Assembly: GCA_951213105.1 (NCBI GenBank) | Contig: OX578146.1 | Coordinates: forward strand, 111,219,695 to 111,283,694 | Source: Amaurobius ferox | Lineage: Eukaryota; Arthropoda; Arachnida; Araneae; Amaurobiidae | Reading direction: 5' to 3' | Length of the DNA stretch: 64,000 nt | Shown here: one piece after another, positions 22,440 to 33,496 of the stretch | Position numbering within the stretch: position 1 is the stretch's first letter | Layout of the letters: each line of letters opens with the position of its first letter | The notes under the pieces: generated by a model | The model's database searches: none | What the model was told of the DNA's origin: nothing | What the model saw: the letters and a program-made list of their open reading frames with translations, nothing else | Program-made: the position numbers and the translations under genes

Positions 22440-24480
22440 TTATAAACTACAGCCAAACATTAATTAGCCGAACTGCGATAACTCTGAATATATACTGAAT
22501 ATAACTGTGAATATATTTTTAAACTTAAAAGCGGGTTTCTCAGATATGTGACTTTAACTCTTGCGCGCAATATATTTTAAAATATATATAACCAATCACT
22601 TTCAAATTTTTTGCTCTTACTTGTTTCATCTATATACATAATTTATAGATGAAAAATCCTCATAAATAAGTAAAAATTTAGTAAACGTTCTTCATCTGAC
22701 TAACAAGAAACGACTGCACGAAACGTCTGTTCGAGTTTCCGAAGCAACCTATAGAGCTCAAGTAGCCCCTAAAAGGCAGATAATTTTTTATTTTTCTTAC
22801 ATAACAGACATAGGAAGGTGCTAATTATGAACCAAAGGCATTTTAAGGTACAAAGTAAGATAATAAGTAACATTGAAGTATTTTTAAATTTTAAAACTGT
22901 TTTTCTCAGATATGTGATTTTAACACTTGCGCGCAATATATTTTAAAATATATGTAACCAATAACTTTCAAATTTTTTGCTCTTACTTGTTTCATCTATA
23001 TATATAATTTATAGATAAAAAATCCTAATAAATAAGTAAAAATTTAGTAAACGTTCTTCATCTGACTAACAAGAAACGACTGCACGAAGCGTCTGTTCGA
23101 GTTTCCGAAGCAACATATAGAGCTCAAGTAGCCCCTAAAAGGCAGAAAATTTTTGATTTTTCTTACATAACAAACATAGGAAGGTGCTAATTATGAACTA
23201 AAGGCATTTTAAGGTAAAAAATAAGATAATAAGTAACATTGAAGTATTTTTAAATTTTAAAACTGTTTTTCTCAGATATGTGATTTTAACACTTGCGCGC
23301 AATATATTTTAAAATATATGTAACCAATCACATTCAAATTTTTTGCTCTTACTTGTTTCATCTATATACATAATTTATAGATAAAAATTCCTCATAAATA
23401 TGTAAAAATTTAGTAAACGTTCTTCATCTGACTAACAAGAAACGACTGCGCGAAACGTCTGTTCGATTTTCCAAAGCAACATATAGAGCTCAAGTAGCCC
23501 CTAAAAGGAAGAAAATTTTTGATTTTTCTTTCATAACAGACATAGGAAGGTGCTAATTATGAACTAAAGGCATTTTAAGGTACAAAATAAGATAATAAGT
23601 AACATTGAAGCATTTGTAAATTATAAAGCTGTTTTTCTCAGATATGTGATTTTAACACTTGCGCGCAATATATTTTAAAATATATGTAACCATTCACTTT
23701 CAAATTTTTTGCTCTTACTTGTTTCATCTATATACATAATTTATAGATAAAAATTCCTCATAAATAAGTAAAAATTTAGTAAACGTGCTTCATCTGACTA
23801 ACAAGAAACTACTGCGCGAAGCGTCTGTTCGAGTTTCCGAAGCAACATATAGAGCTCAAGTAGCCCCTAAAAGGCAGAAAATTTTTGATTTTTCTTACAT
23901 AACAGACATAGGAAGGTGCTAATTATGAACTAAAGGCATTTTAAGGTACAAAATAAGATAATAAGTAACATTGAAGCATTTTTAATTTATAAAGCTGTTT
24001 TTCTCAGATATGTGATTTTAACACTTGCGCTCAATATATTTTAAAATATATGTAACCAATCACTTTCAAATTTTTTGCTCTTACTTGTTTCATCTATATA
24101 CATAATTTATAGATAAAAATTCCTCATAAATAAGTAAAAATTTAGTAAACGTGCTTCATCTGACTAATAAGAAACTACTGCGCTAAACGTCTGTTCGAGT
24201 TTCCGAAGCAACCTATAGAGCTCAAGTAGCCCCTAAAAGGCAGAAAATTTTTGATTTTTCTTACATAACAGACATAAGAAGGTGCTATTTATGAACTAAA
24301 GGCATTTTAAGGTGTAAAATAAGATAATAAGTAACACTGAATGTATTTTTAAACTTTAAATTTGTTTTTCTCAGATATGTGATTTTAGCCCTTGCGCGCA
24401 ACATATCTTAAAATATATTTAACCAATCACTTTCAAATTTTTTGGACTTACTTGTTTCATCCATAATTGTTTCATATATA
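22440..24480 (+). repeat. 366-bp tandem array derived from the transposase 3' end
   Basis: The landmark GTAAACGTTCTTCATCTG (or GTGCTTC variant) recurs at 22681, 23047, 23413, 23779 and 24145, exactly 366 bp apart, and a partial sixth unit ends near 24480. Each unit holds a diverged copy of the last ~110 bp of the transposase gene (its version begins at 22247, CTAAATGTTTTGCATCTG, through the RKARKRQK codons), then 3' flanking DNA with TTGCGCGCAATATATTTTAA. The copies do not keep the reading frame open. Units are more alike to each other than to the gene, so the array expanded after the first duplication. Confidence 0.93.
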
Positions 24481-24939
24481 ATTTGTACTTCAAAAATTCA
24501 CCATAAATAGTAAAAAAAGAATTGTGAAGAGGTTTATTTCATGTTTTTTAACACTGAAAATGAAAATTTCATTTTGTTTAAATTTTAAAAATATTAAATT
24601 TATTTCAAAATTTTAAAAAGTGTGTACAAATTAAAGATGTAATAGTTATAAATATATTATTATCAAATTGAAGTCCATAAGTATAATATTATTTGAAATA
24701 TCGTGCGCGCGGCTGCTACATACACCATTATGTCTGTCAAAATTGTATAAATTTTAAAAAACAATATAAAATGTACATATAATTATATAACTTCAGTAAA
24801 ATTTGTGTAGTAAGAAAGGTTTTCTATATGTTTAGAGAAAAAAATTTGAACATCTGGAATACACCTGGTTAAAATTAAAAAATTGTAAAGATAGCTCTAT
24901 TTTCAATGAATTTCGACTGTTTAAAGGTCCTATGCCCCC

Positions 24940-25119
24940 TATAGAACTTGATTTTCTTAAGACATATAAAAATAGATTGTACAGTCTCTCATTTAAAACT
25001 ATAATGAACTTTTAAAGCAGAAAAAATAATTAACTTCTACATTGGGAACCAGTTACATGATTGATATGAGAGATAACCCCCAGGAAAAGCATTTGAACAA
25101 TACATTGTCGGATCAAATT
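24940..25119. other. Flank of MULE
   Basis: AT-rich DNA between the MULE and the tRNA-like repeat. No feature seen. Confidence 0.4.
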
Positions 25120-25300
25120 TAAGTTGTAAGGAACCTTGCTGCCCCAACAAGGAATCAAATAACGGATATTCATACTGACCAGTCGACACTCTACCGTTGA
25201 GCTACTGGGACGGAATTTCAAACTGTCACCGTCGAATTGGAGTCTACAGTTTCCACCGTCTAATGTCAGGTTGACATGCAATTGGCAATTCGACGGACCA
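25120..25300 (-). repeat. tRNA-derived SINE-like repeat B, copy 1
   Basis: On the minus strand the A-box-like TAGCTCAACGGTAGAG (25190-25205) is followed about 35 bp on by a decayed B-box (ATTTGATTCC, 25151-25160). This is the internal polymerase III promoter of a tRNA-like head. It ends in GGGGCAGCAAGGTTCCTTAC, which links it to the adjacent 32-bp array. A real tRNA gene is unlikely because the cloverleaf arms do not pair well. Confidence 0.6.
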
Positions 25301-25485
25301 CCTTCTGCTATCTTTGACTCAGGTTAGCCTTCTGCTCCTATTTGTATCTTCCAGGTAGCTTCCTGTGTGGTCGTTGTCCTCCCGATTTTGAAATTGGCGC
25401 TCAATGCACCAGAGTTCACTGAATCAATGCTGGTTGCACTATGATCACTTTCAGATCACCGGTATCTTTGCACTAATCTACAGGG

Positions 25486-25741
25486 TTGATTATTTTCGGG
25501 AGGCATTGTAAAGAACCTTGATTATTTTCGGGAGGCATTGTAAAGAACCTTGATTATTTTCGGGAAGCATTGTAAAAAACCTTGATTATTTTCGAGAGGC
25601 ATTGTAAAGAACCTTGATTATTTTCGGGAGGCATTGTAAAGAACCTTGATTATTTTCGGGAGGCATTGTAAAGAACCTTGATTATTTTCGGGAGGCATTG
25701 TAAAGAACCTTGATTATTTTCGGGAGGCATTGTAAAGAACC
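25486..25741. repeat. 32-bp minisatellite, eight units
   Basis: Eight nearly identical units containing GATTATTTTCGGGAGGCATT and a TGTAAAGAACCTT tail. The unit's end equals the junction sequence next to both tRNA-like heads (AAGAACCTTGCTGCCCC). There are no unique spacers, so it is not CRISPR-like. Confidence 0.95.
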
Positions 25742-25830
25742 TTGCTGCCCCCAACCGAGACGAACGACGGATCTTCGTATTGGACAGCGGCCGCTCTACC
25801 ATTGAAGACATTTTGACCTAGAACAAAATT
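25742..25830 (-). repeat. tRNA-derived SINE-like repeat B, copy 2
   Basis: On the minus strand TCTTCAATGGTAGAGCGGCC (A-box-like, near 25794-25813) and a CGTTCGTCTCGG B-box-like region lead into GGGGGCAGCAAGGTTCTT. Same family and orientation as the copy at 25120, and separated from it by the minisatellite. Confidence 0.55.
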
Positions 25831-26869
25831 GCAAACTCTTATCGTGGAAGTAGACTTTGGAAAGTTTTATTCCAAGCAAACTGTGAAGCATAGGCGAAAT
25901 CTTCTGGTAAACAAAATTTTCTAAACTGCTAGTAAGAAAAATTTGCAACATTATTTCTAATCATTCTATGCCAGATTAATAGTAGGACAAATTCGATTCC
26001 ATAAGAGTGACTTTTCAAGGATCATAGGAAACAATTTTTTTCTTATGCAAAAATTTGAATTAAAATATTTAATAATTAGTAACTAACTGACAATTGCAAA
26101 ATATTTCTGTTCTAATCTGCTTTTCCGCAATTGGATTAACATTGTTTTAAAACTCAATTCGTCATTCCAAATAATTAGTATGTATTCAAACATTCTAAGA
26201 TTTTATTTTCGATTTTCGTTGTATCATAAAAATGACACGATATTTTCTGCATAAGTTCTCAATCTAAACACTGGTATGAATTGGTTTATGAGTTTTAGTC
26301 CAAAATATTAGCGTTACATGTAAGAAATCATCGATTTCATGCATTTAAAAGTGTTATTTTAGATTATACCTGTAAAAATATGTTATTAGTTGTGCCTAAG
26401 CCCATATTGTAACATTAGTTATGTATATAATGACATGTTCCCCTTGTTATATAATGGGCCTTTCTTGTGTTGTCAGAATGGCAACGATCCTGTGTTGTTT
26501 ATGTTCGATGTTTATGTAACCGAGCGTTTGTTTTGTATGTGTGTGAGATGTTACGTGATGAATTTCTTTTCGTTTAAATATAGTTCTGTCTAATATAGTC
26601 GTAATTTTTATTATTTATCATAACACCCATGATCTCTGCTAAAACTAACAATACCAATTTATAATGAAATATTAGTTTCATAAAACTACTAGCCACCCAC
26701 ATTTATTATAAAAGATGCAAGTTTTTTTTTAGTACATTTCAAAATAAAAGTAATAAAAGTCCCAAACTCCCACAGCTATTTTTGTTTTTTTATTGAGTTT
26801 ATATGTGTGAATACTCAAAGTTTATTTTTTACTTGCTTGAATTTCTGAAATATATGCATATTCTATGGC
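25831..26869. other. AT-rich DNA, no gene seen
   Basis: Nothing recognisable. A 67-codon frame at 26390-26593 is cysteine-rich but has no known domain or supporting context. Confidence 0.4.
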
Positions 26870-27720
26870 GAGCCCTGGATGATCTGAATCTGTATGGTTC
26901 AATATGCAAAAAGTACACCACGAAAGGCAACTAAGTACCAAATTTGAGCATTCTAGCTGTCTGGTTCTTCAGTTATTCCTGTAAACGTACCTGTATATGA
27001 TGGGAACAGACAGGCTGGACCGAATAAATTCATCCAATGAATTAACGTATATCACGAGAGGCTACGGTATGCCAAATTTAAGATTTCCAGCTGCTCCGGT
27101 TCTCAGTCTATTACTAAAAAACTGTGGTTGGGCCGGTAAGGCTCAAAATCTAAATTAAAATGTACTGTAAAAGACATGCCAAATTTAATGTCATTATTAA
27201 TAGTGGAACCTTATTGGTTAGGGCCTTAAATATTTTTTGTTTCCTCAATCGGTTCTTGAGTAATCGGTTCTTCAGTAAAAATTGGTTCTTCAATTATTCC
27301 TTAAAAAGTACTTATATATGATGGGCCCAGACAGGCTGGATCGAATAAATTCATCCAATAAATTCATCATCATAGTGGAATCTTATTGGTTAGGACCTTA
27401 AATATTTCTTAAGTTCTTCAGTAAAAATCGGTTCTTCAGTTATTCCTCAAAACCTACCTATATATGATGGGCCCAGACAGGCTGAACCGAATAAATTCAT
27501 CCAATGAATTAACATATACCACGAGAGGCTACAGTATGCCAAATTTGAGATTTCCAGCTGCTCCGGTTCTCGGTCTATTCCTAAAAAAACCTGTGGTTTG
27601 GCTGGTCAGGGTCAAAATCTAAAGAATTGAAAAATACTGTAAAATACATGACAAATTTAATATCATTATTAATAGTGGAACCTTATTAGTTAGGGCTTTA
27701 AATATTTGTGTGTGTTATAC
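26870..27720. repeat. Degenerate tandem duplication, ~0.45-kb period
   Basis: Two long copies (about 26990-27240 and 27450-27710) share ACAGGCTGGACCGAATAAAT, CACGAGAGGCTAC, CCAGCTGCTCCGGTTCT and GTGGAACCTTATT. A shorter piece lies at 27310-27400 and a decayed one upstream at 26870-26990. No protein is recognisable; family unknown. Confidence 0.8.
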
Positions 27721-28009
27721 ACCTAAATAAACTGTCCATTATACTAGAAAGTTACATAAATGTGTACAAAAATCAATTTTTCCCTCAACGGCAAAGAGCT
27801 GTCATTAGTTCAAAATCTATAGAACATTCTATTTAAAGGTTCATCTTTAATAATTCCTTTCATAAATTTAAAATCACACTCTGTGGAATACTATACATCA
27901 AATCCGGTCTTTTGTATTAAAAGAAAGTGGCATCTTCCGCAATTCAATAAAACACTTTAAGAAATAAATATAGATAAAATATCTGCAGCAATCTATAAAA
28001 ATTCCACCT

Positions 28010-28250
28010 CTCCAGTTGTGCTGGAAAAATTGAAATATTTATTCTGTCGTAGCGCAACAGATGAATCTATCAAGTGGCGACGTAACTTCAGTGGCGCCGA
28101 CAGCATTCAACAGTTAGTGTCTAGACTCTGGCAGTTCCCCAGAATTCTTTATCGCATCATAGAGATCCGTCCTCGGAAAATTAATGAAGTCTGAGACACA
28201 AAGCGAGGTTTAAAATCTCGATTTTTCAAATTGCACAAATATAAAATTAA
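28010..28250. repeat. Interspersed repeat R3, copy 3
   Basis: Best preserved copy of the family seen at 14760 and 19850, with GTGGCGCCGACAGCATTCAA, GTGTCTAGACTCTGGCAG and TTCCCCAGAATTCTTTATCG. No coding content. Confidence 0.6.
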
Positions 28251-29199
28251 TAAATGGGTATTCAGTCTTTGAAGTAGAAATTAAAGTGACACATACTTGT
28301 GTTTCCTCATTTGCATATTTAATTAGAAAAATGTCAACTGGATTTCATTTATTGGTAAAGTAAGCAATTTGTTTATAGGCACATACAGTGACTCAAGAAT
28401 GTTTTGAGGGATAAAAAATTGAAATTAAACACTTTAAGCACTAAACCTACTTAAAAACAAAATCTGAAAACTACTACGAAGAACAATGACACTGCAATGA
28501 TGAACCGGCCGCCCAAATTGCTGCTCTATGTCCACGGGTGAGCCGGACGGTCTGGGTTTTCGACTGCAATGATGAATGATCATTATCCAAATTTTGTTTC
28601 TTCACTGAACTTCATGATTACTAGTTTCTTAAGCTTTTAATACATGATCAATTCTGGATTGATGCCGTACATGTCACTCCATGCATGTCGTTTGGGGCGT
28701 GAAAGAAATAGGCAACACATGCATCCATGCCCAAACCTGTAGTCTTTTGATAGGAATCTCAACTATTAAAAAAATCATGTTTGAAATCGCCCATACTAGG
28801 CTCGAAATAGAGGAAGGCGCATTCTCCCGTAAAAGAATGATTTAAGCGAGCCCGTACACAATCAGTTTTGACATACCATCACTCCAGTAAATCAAACAAG
28901 CTGGTTTCATCACTCATGACATGATGAGCTGTCATGTTTGGCGTGAATTACCAAACGTACACATGCTTAATTTTGGAATGGACAGTTGGAATGAACTTCC
29001 AGCATCATGCCAGGAATGATAGTGAGTATAAATCTGTAGGTATTGTGAATTATTATGATGTATTTTCCTTGCAAAACCCTTCCTGAAAAAAATCTCTTCT
29101 TTGGCAGCATGGTCATAATCATTTGTCTGAGAAAAATTCCCAACATCTAACATTTCTACACTTTACATCAAATACAGCAGCAATTTGCACAACAAAATT
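28251..29199. other. AT-rich DNA with possible SINE A scrap and weak frame
   Basis: At 28530-28560 a plus-strand GCCGGACGGTCTGGGTT resembles the tail of SINE A. The minus-strand frame 28932-29153 (73 codons) looks somewhat coding-like but I recognise no domain. Confidence 0.35.
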
Positions 29200-29212
29200 T
29201 ATTCGCAATCAT

Positions 29213-29492
29213 GTTGTTGAGACCCAGATCGTCCGACCTACCAGAAAGGTGTAAGGTAACTGTTTGGACGGCCGGGAAGTGCCACCCCATTTAGACCGGA
29301 ACCCAGTGGGGGAGGCATCCACAGAGACCGTACCCTCCTTCCCCTACCAACAACTTCTAGGAAGGACTTACCCAGATGTTTAACGTGATCGCACTCCGCG
29401 TGAACACGGCGGCAGTTTTGACAGCGGAGGGAATCGAACCCGGGCCTACCGAATGCAATTCCTGCTCGCCAACCACTGGGCTACCGCGTCTC
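29213..29492 (-). mobile_element. tRNA-derived SINE A, full-length copy
   Basis: A 280-bp SINE reading on the minus strand. The head has an A-box GCGGTAGCCCAGTGGTTGG and a B-box GGCCCGGGTTCGATTCC, the split polymerase III promoter inherited from a tRNA. The body contains CTGGGTTCCGGTCTAAAT, and the end has TAGGTCGGACGATCTGGG and a GTT-type tail. It is flanked by near-identical 12-bp direct repeats (ATTCGCAATCAT at 29201-29212 and ATTCGCAATAAT at 29493-29504), the duplication expected from LINE-driven integration. Related copies are at 36687 and 62306. Confidence 0.88.
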
Positions 29493-29504
29493 ATTCGCAA
29501 TAAT

Positions 29505-32500
29505 CTGTAACATCTGTAAACAACTATGAACTCTTGATGTACATGGTGCTAAAATAGAATATATCAACAGTCGAATGCATCCAATTCATCAAGGCCACTG
29601 ATCTGCTGCGCATTTTAAAAGGTAATTTAAGAAAATTTTAAAATATAACCTACGGGCGAAACTTTAAGATCATTTTACTACATTTTGATACTTATGATGC
29701 AAGTAAACTTAATCGATATCAAACATTACTGTGAGAAAGTCGAGTGGAGTCTCCCATTACATGCATTTATTATTTATGTTAAAACAGAAGATTAAAAGGA
29801 AACGTGAAGGTTTTTATGGTATGCATTGACTGCAGTTAGAATGTATTCTGTGTTATTAAGACTATGTTGTGATACATGTATGAATCAACATGCGAAATCT
29901 GTCTTTAGTAAGTTAATAGTTTATTCTAGAATTTGAAAAGTAATTTAAACGCGTAGTTCCAGAAAAATAATAATCAAATTTATGATCAATTGATTTCCTA
30001 AAGTTTTAAAAGTATCAATTTCTTTTGTCTTTATGATAGCCTATTGATTTTGTCCACAGAAACGCTGCTTACAATGTCAGAGAAAAAATTGGTTTCATTT
30101 GTTAAGGACTAAACGGAAAACGAACATAAGTTGAATTAAAGGTGTTTTAAACCAATATCCGGATTATTGCCAAGTGGTTGGCACCTTTTCGCCAACGACA
30201 ATCGCACTTGATTTCTTGGCGGTAATTTTACTATGGATCACAATGATAACTCGTTGATTTTAAGGGCTACTTTGTAAAATTTCTAGAGCAGGAGAGACTT
30301 TAGAAAAGATAATAGTCTAATATAGACTAAAGAAACGAGTAGAAGTTCAATGGAAGTATTCACGTGTATTTAGATTTCACTAAAGACAGGCTGGTCACTA
30401 TAATTTTAGGGTTGCGTTATCTATTCTTGTACTTCAGTTTATTGACGAATTGTAATAGAAACCAGGTGGTAAAAACGTGTAATAACCGTAGTGAAATATG
30501 TAATACCGAAAGAAGCAACACAGCAATTTCAAGATGAAGGTATTCAAATTATGTGTTTTATTACAATTTCTGTTGTTAACAAATGGAATGTTACAGTTTT
30601 GAAGCTAGTACTTTACTGAGTAGGTTATGTATGACTTTTGGAAATATAAATGTGTTTTCTGTATGATATAGTACTATATTTTGATTGGTTCCTAAGTTGA
30701 TTTAAGGCATAAGTCGATTTTGATTTTTTAAGTCAAAATATTGAATTCCACCTATGTTCATAGTATAAGCTGAACCACATTTTTTTATAAATCGCAATTC
30801 TTGAAATTCGGTTAAACAAAAATAGAACAGGTATATTGTGATAAAACAAATTATGTATGGTAAGAAGCAATTAAATCTATGGAAATAACAGTATAGAGGC
30901 GGATAAAAGCGGCAAACAATATATTTTTAGAATTCAGCTGAAATGAAATAAATAAACTCAGGTAAAGAAGTTTCTGAGGTCTTGAATTGTACATTAATTC
31001 GATGATCTCGCTTTGCCCATTCACCGTTGTTCGATGACATTTCTCGGCTTAAAAGTTGATATATCGATAGTTGCCTTACAGAATTTTTATTTTGAAATTT
31101 ATGCCTTGGCGTGTAAGTTACCTTGATTTGAAAAAAAAAATCGTCAATGATAAACACGTCGATTTGTCAATGATAAAGACATCGATTCGTCAATGAAAAA
31201 CATCGATAGTGTCTGGAAATTTCTGGCTTTGAGTGAAAATTGTACTGAAGTGCTGTATTATATGTTTTAAATAATATATTCTAGCCATATTTCCAATTGT
31301 CAAGTCAAGTTCAATTGTCAAGTCAAATATCAGCTAATTTAATACTTTGAAATAGTTATGCATGTTGTCATTCTGAAAAGCGCCGAATGATAGTATACAA
31401 TTCAGCGTTAAAAGCATTCTGCCGTGGATCTTGTACATCATGATTTCATTGTGAAATAATTAGCCATTCAATTATCTAGTGAACGTCGTGTGCCGCCCAC
31501 AACATAATTTTTTATTTGCATTTGATTTCAATCATTACGAGTAAAAAATTAATAGGATGTTTTCTCATACCATTTTTATACTAAAAACCGCAAGGTTAAG
31601 GCTTAATATTGTTCTTTTTTAAGCAAAACTAATTGTCCTTGTAAAACAAATTTTTAAAGAACATGAGATTGTCTTGCTACTATTATAGTAAATTGTTCTC
31701 CATTTGTTCTCGCCTGCACCAGGGTCACGCTAAGCATTTATTTGCAAAACGCCATCTGTCAATATTTGTACAGCAGGTAATTAGTACTTCTGCGTGCGCG
31801 GGATAATGTGACTTGCCACGAAAGTTTACAAATTAAGATAAAACCTATGTTACGGAACTCACGAACAGCTGTGTTTACAGTTAACTGAACTTGGACAAGA
31901 ATAAGTAAGGAGAATTTTGTCACGGAATGGCTTTAGTAGATCAAGGTGCCTTTTTAAGAAATTTTCAAGTTAAACATCTGGAAGTAAATAATGTTCCAAT
32001 ATTTTATTCTTCAGAGCAGCATTAATTATACTTTTCGAATGAAAATGTGTTTATTACATTCAAAGATAGCTAAGACACGAAAACTGATGAGCTTACCCAA
32101 TTAGTAACGTATATATGAGAAATGAATAGATAGCTTTACCTATGGTCACACGTGAAAATGTGTCTGTATGTTTTGAAAGCTCCAGATATTAGCCGGTCGA
32201 TAGTTTTGAATATACATTTTGAATTTGAAATCCAATTGAAACTGGATTCTGTCGGACTTAGCTCAAGTTCCGAAAACATTAAATTAAATTAATAACTGTA
32301 TCACACCGGATTTTGATATTCATAGCCACTTTGTACTAGTCCTAGGTACAAGACACATATGAATGTAGTATTCAATGTTCCCGTCTAACAGTAGGTCTGT
32401 GTTAGTCAGCGTTTTATAAACATAATTCAATATTACAGTTCTAAACAACCTATCCGCAATATATTTAAGAAAAGAGTAAGTATGGTGCGATATTTTTCTG

Positions 32501-33009
32501 AGCAAGATGATATTTAAATCACAGTTTAGGATTTAAAAAAATAATCAGCGGCAAGACAAAATTTTTGGATTGACATATAAAAACATATTAGTTGGGACAT
32601 ATGCTGATAGAATACATGATTTCATTCTTGTTAAAATTATTGAAGGGCTTATCATGGTTGAGGACAACACATTGCTCGTTATGACTATAATAAATGAGTC
32701 ATCTTTATCATAAAATTACATATATGACGGCATACGATATAGTATAATAAATCAGTGGAAATAATAATGACTGCGCAATATGACTTACAAAAGTACAGGA
32801 TTTATTGTGACTAATGATTGAGTGGTGTATATTCCTTCAAATATCATATACAACCAGCTATTGATGATTGATTTGATCGAATTTATGAGTCCTATAAAAA
32901 TATTTTGCAAGAATTTTCAGAAAAATTGCATGACAGACTAAATAAAATTTGGAGCAGATCTTGCATACGCAGTCCTTATCCTAACTGCAAGACAGTTAAG
33001 AAGAAGAAT
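29505..33009. other. Probable intron sequence, no certain gene
   Basis: AT-rich with no recognised transposon or domain. At 30534-30602 a 22-codon plus-strand frame reads MKVFKLCVLLQFLLLTNG, which resembles a signal peptide but has no supported continuation. The (TCAATGATAAA)-like short repeat at 31141-31210 is minor. This stretch lies downstream of the alpha-catulin exon on its strand. Confidence 0.4.
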
Positions 33010-33015
33010 ACTCAC
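33010..33015 (-). other. Splice donor of the alpha-catulin exon
   Basis: Minus-strand CTG|GTGAGT, a full match to the metazoan 5' splice consensus. The reading frame breaks after one base of a Gly codon. Confidence 0.8.
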
Positions 33016-33202
33016 CAGCTGCCCTCGCGTCCCTACATGCTTCGTACATGTCCACCTTGATCTCGACGTTGTCGTCCGCCAGGGCCTCCCCCAGGGTCAC
33101 GAACCTCTCGACGGCCGAGTGGACGGCCTGCCCACACCGGACGACTGCGTTCAGGGTCTTGTCGCCCCTGAGGGAGCGCTCCCGTGGGGTGTACGAAGAC
33201 AT
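33016..33202 (-). CDS. CTNNAL1: Alpha-catulin, one internal (or first coding) exon
   Basis: A 187-bp exon whose 62 complete codons stand out by high GC content and strong third-position G/C. The peptide MSSYTPRERSLRGDKTLNAV continues as VRCGQAVHSAVERFVTLGEA and LADDNVEIKVDMYEACRDAR. It aligns by eye with the N-terminal region of alpha-catulin, where vertebrate proteins read KSDKTLQAIQRVGQAVNLAV. Alpha-catulin is a vinculin/alpha-catenin family protein, a helical cytoskeletal scaffold linked to dystrophin-associated and Rho signalling complexes. On the minus strand a pyrimidine-rich acceptor (tctctggtctttacag) ends right before 33202, and a consensus donor GTGAGT begins at 33015. The exon thus goes from phase 0 to phase 1. 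The ATG is the first codon of the exon, but because an acceptor precedes it, it may be an internal methionine. Neighbouring exons are not in the window, so the introns exceed 30 kb on both sides. Confidence 0.83.
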
Positions 33203-33228
33203 CTGTAAAGACCAGAGATATTACAATT
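33203..33228 (-). other. Splice acceptor of the alpha-catulin exon
   Basis: Minus-strand taatatctctggtctttacag directly before the exon: a modest pyrimidine tract and a TACAG acceptor. Confidence 0.75.
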
Positions 33229-33240
33229 AGCTTTTAGTTA

Positions 33241-33263
33241 CATATATATATATATATATATAT
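33241..33263. repeat. (AT)n microsatellite
   Basis: Short TA dinucleotide run in the intron just upstream of the exon on its strand. Confidence 0.85.
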
Positions 33264-33496
33264 TGTTTAAACATAATTTAGTATACACTTTTATGTAGTT
33301 ATACACAGTTTTTACATAGGCATAACAATATAATTACGGTTGCACGCTCGTCATTGCAGTGAAAGCATCATTTTAAGATTTCGAGGTAACCCGTGTTTAG
33401 AATTTGTGTTTCTTATGCGATATGCATTGATTTAATGCGAAAATACACAAATTTCGAACAGCAAACAATTCGTCAGTCAACATTATAATTTATATA

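Larger units (their letters stand above)
20009..24939 (+). mobile_element. Mutator-like DNA transposon (MULE) with short TIRs
   Basis: A 4.93-kb element bounded by matching inverted ends, GGGGGCATAGGACCTTTAAA at the left and its exact inverse at 24920-24939. No 8-9 bp target duplication typical of MULEs is obvious (left flank TCTCATTA, right flank TATAGAAC). Contents: about 620 bp of 5' noncoding DNA, a frameshifted transposase (20628-22411), a 366-bp tandem array derived from the gene's 3' end (22440 to about 24480), and about 450 bp of AT-rich 3' noncoding DNA. The left end interrupts repeat R3. Confidence 0.88.

Noticed and set aside
25486..25741. Regular 32-bp repeats resembling a CRISPR array
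   Set aside because: The units are directly contiguous with no unique spacers, and the genome is eukaryotic.
29400..29492. Possible functional tRNA gene on the minus strand
   Set aside because: It is the head of SINE A, with target duplications around the whole 280-bp unit.
33048..33230. Plus-strand frame opposite the alpha-catulin exon
   Set aside because: It is an antisense shadow of the GC-rich exon; the minus strand has the splice sites and the homology.
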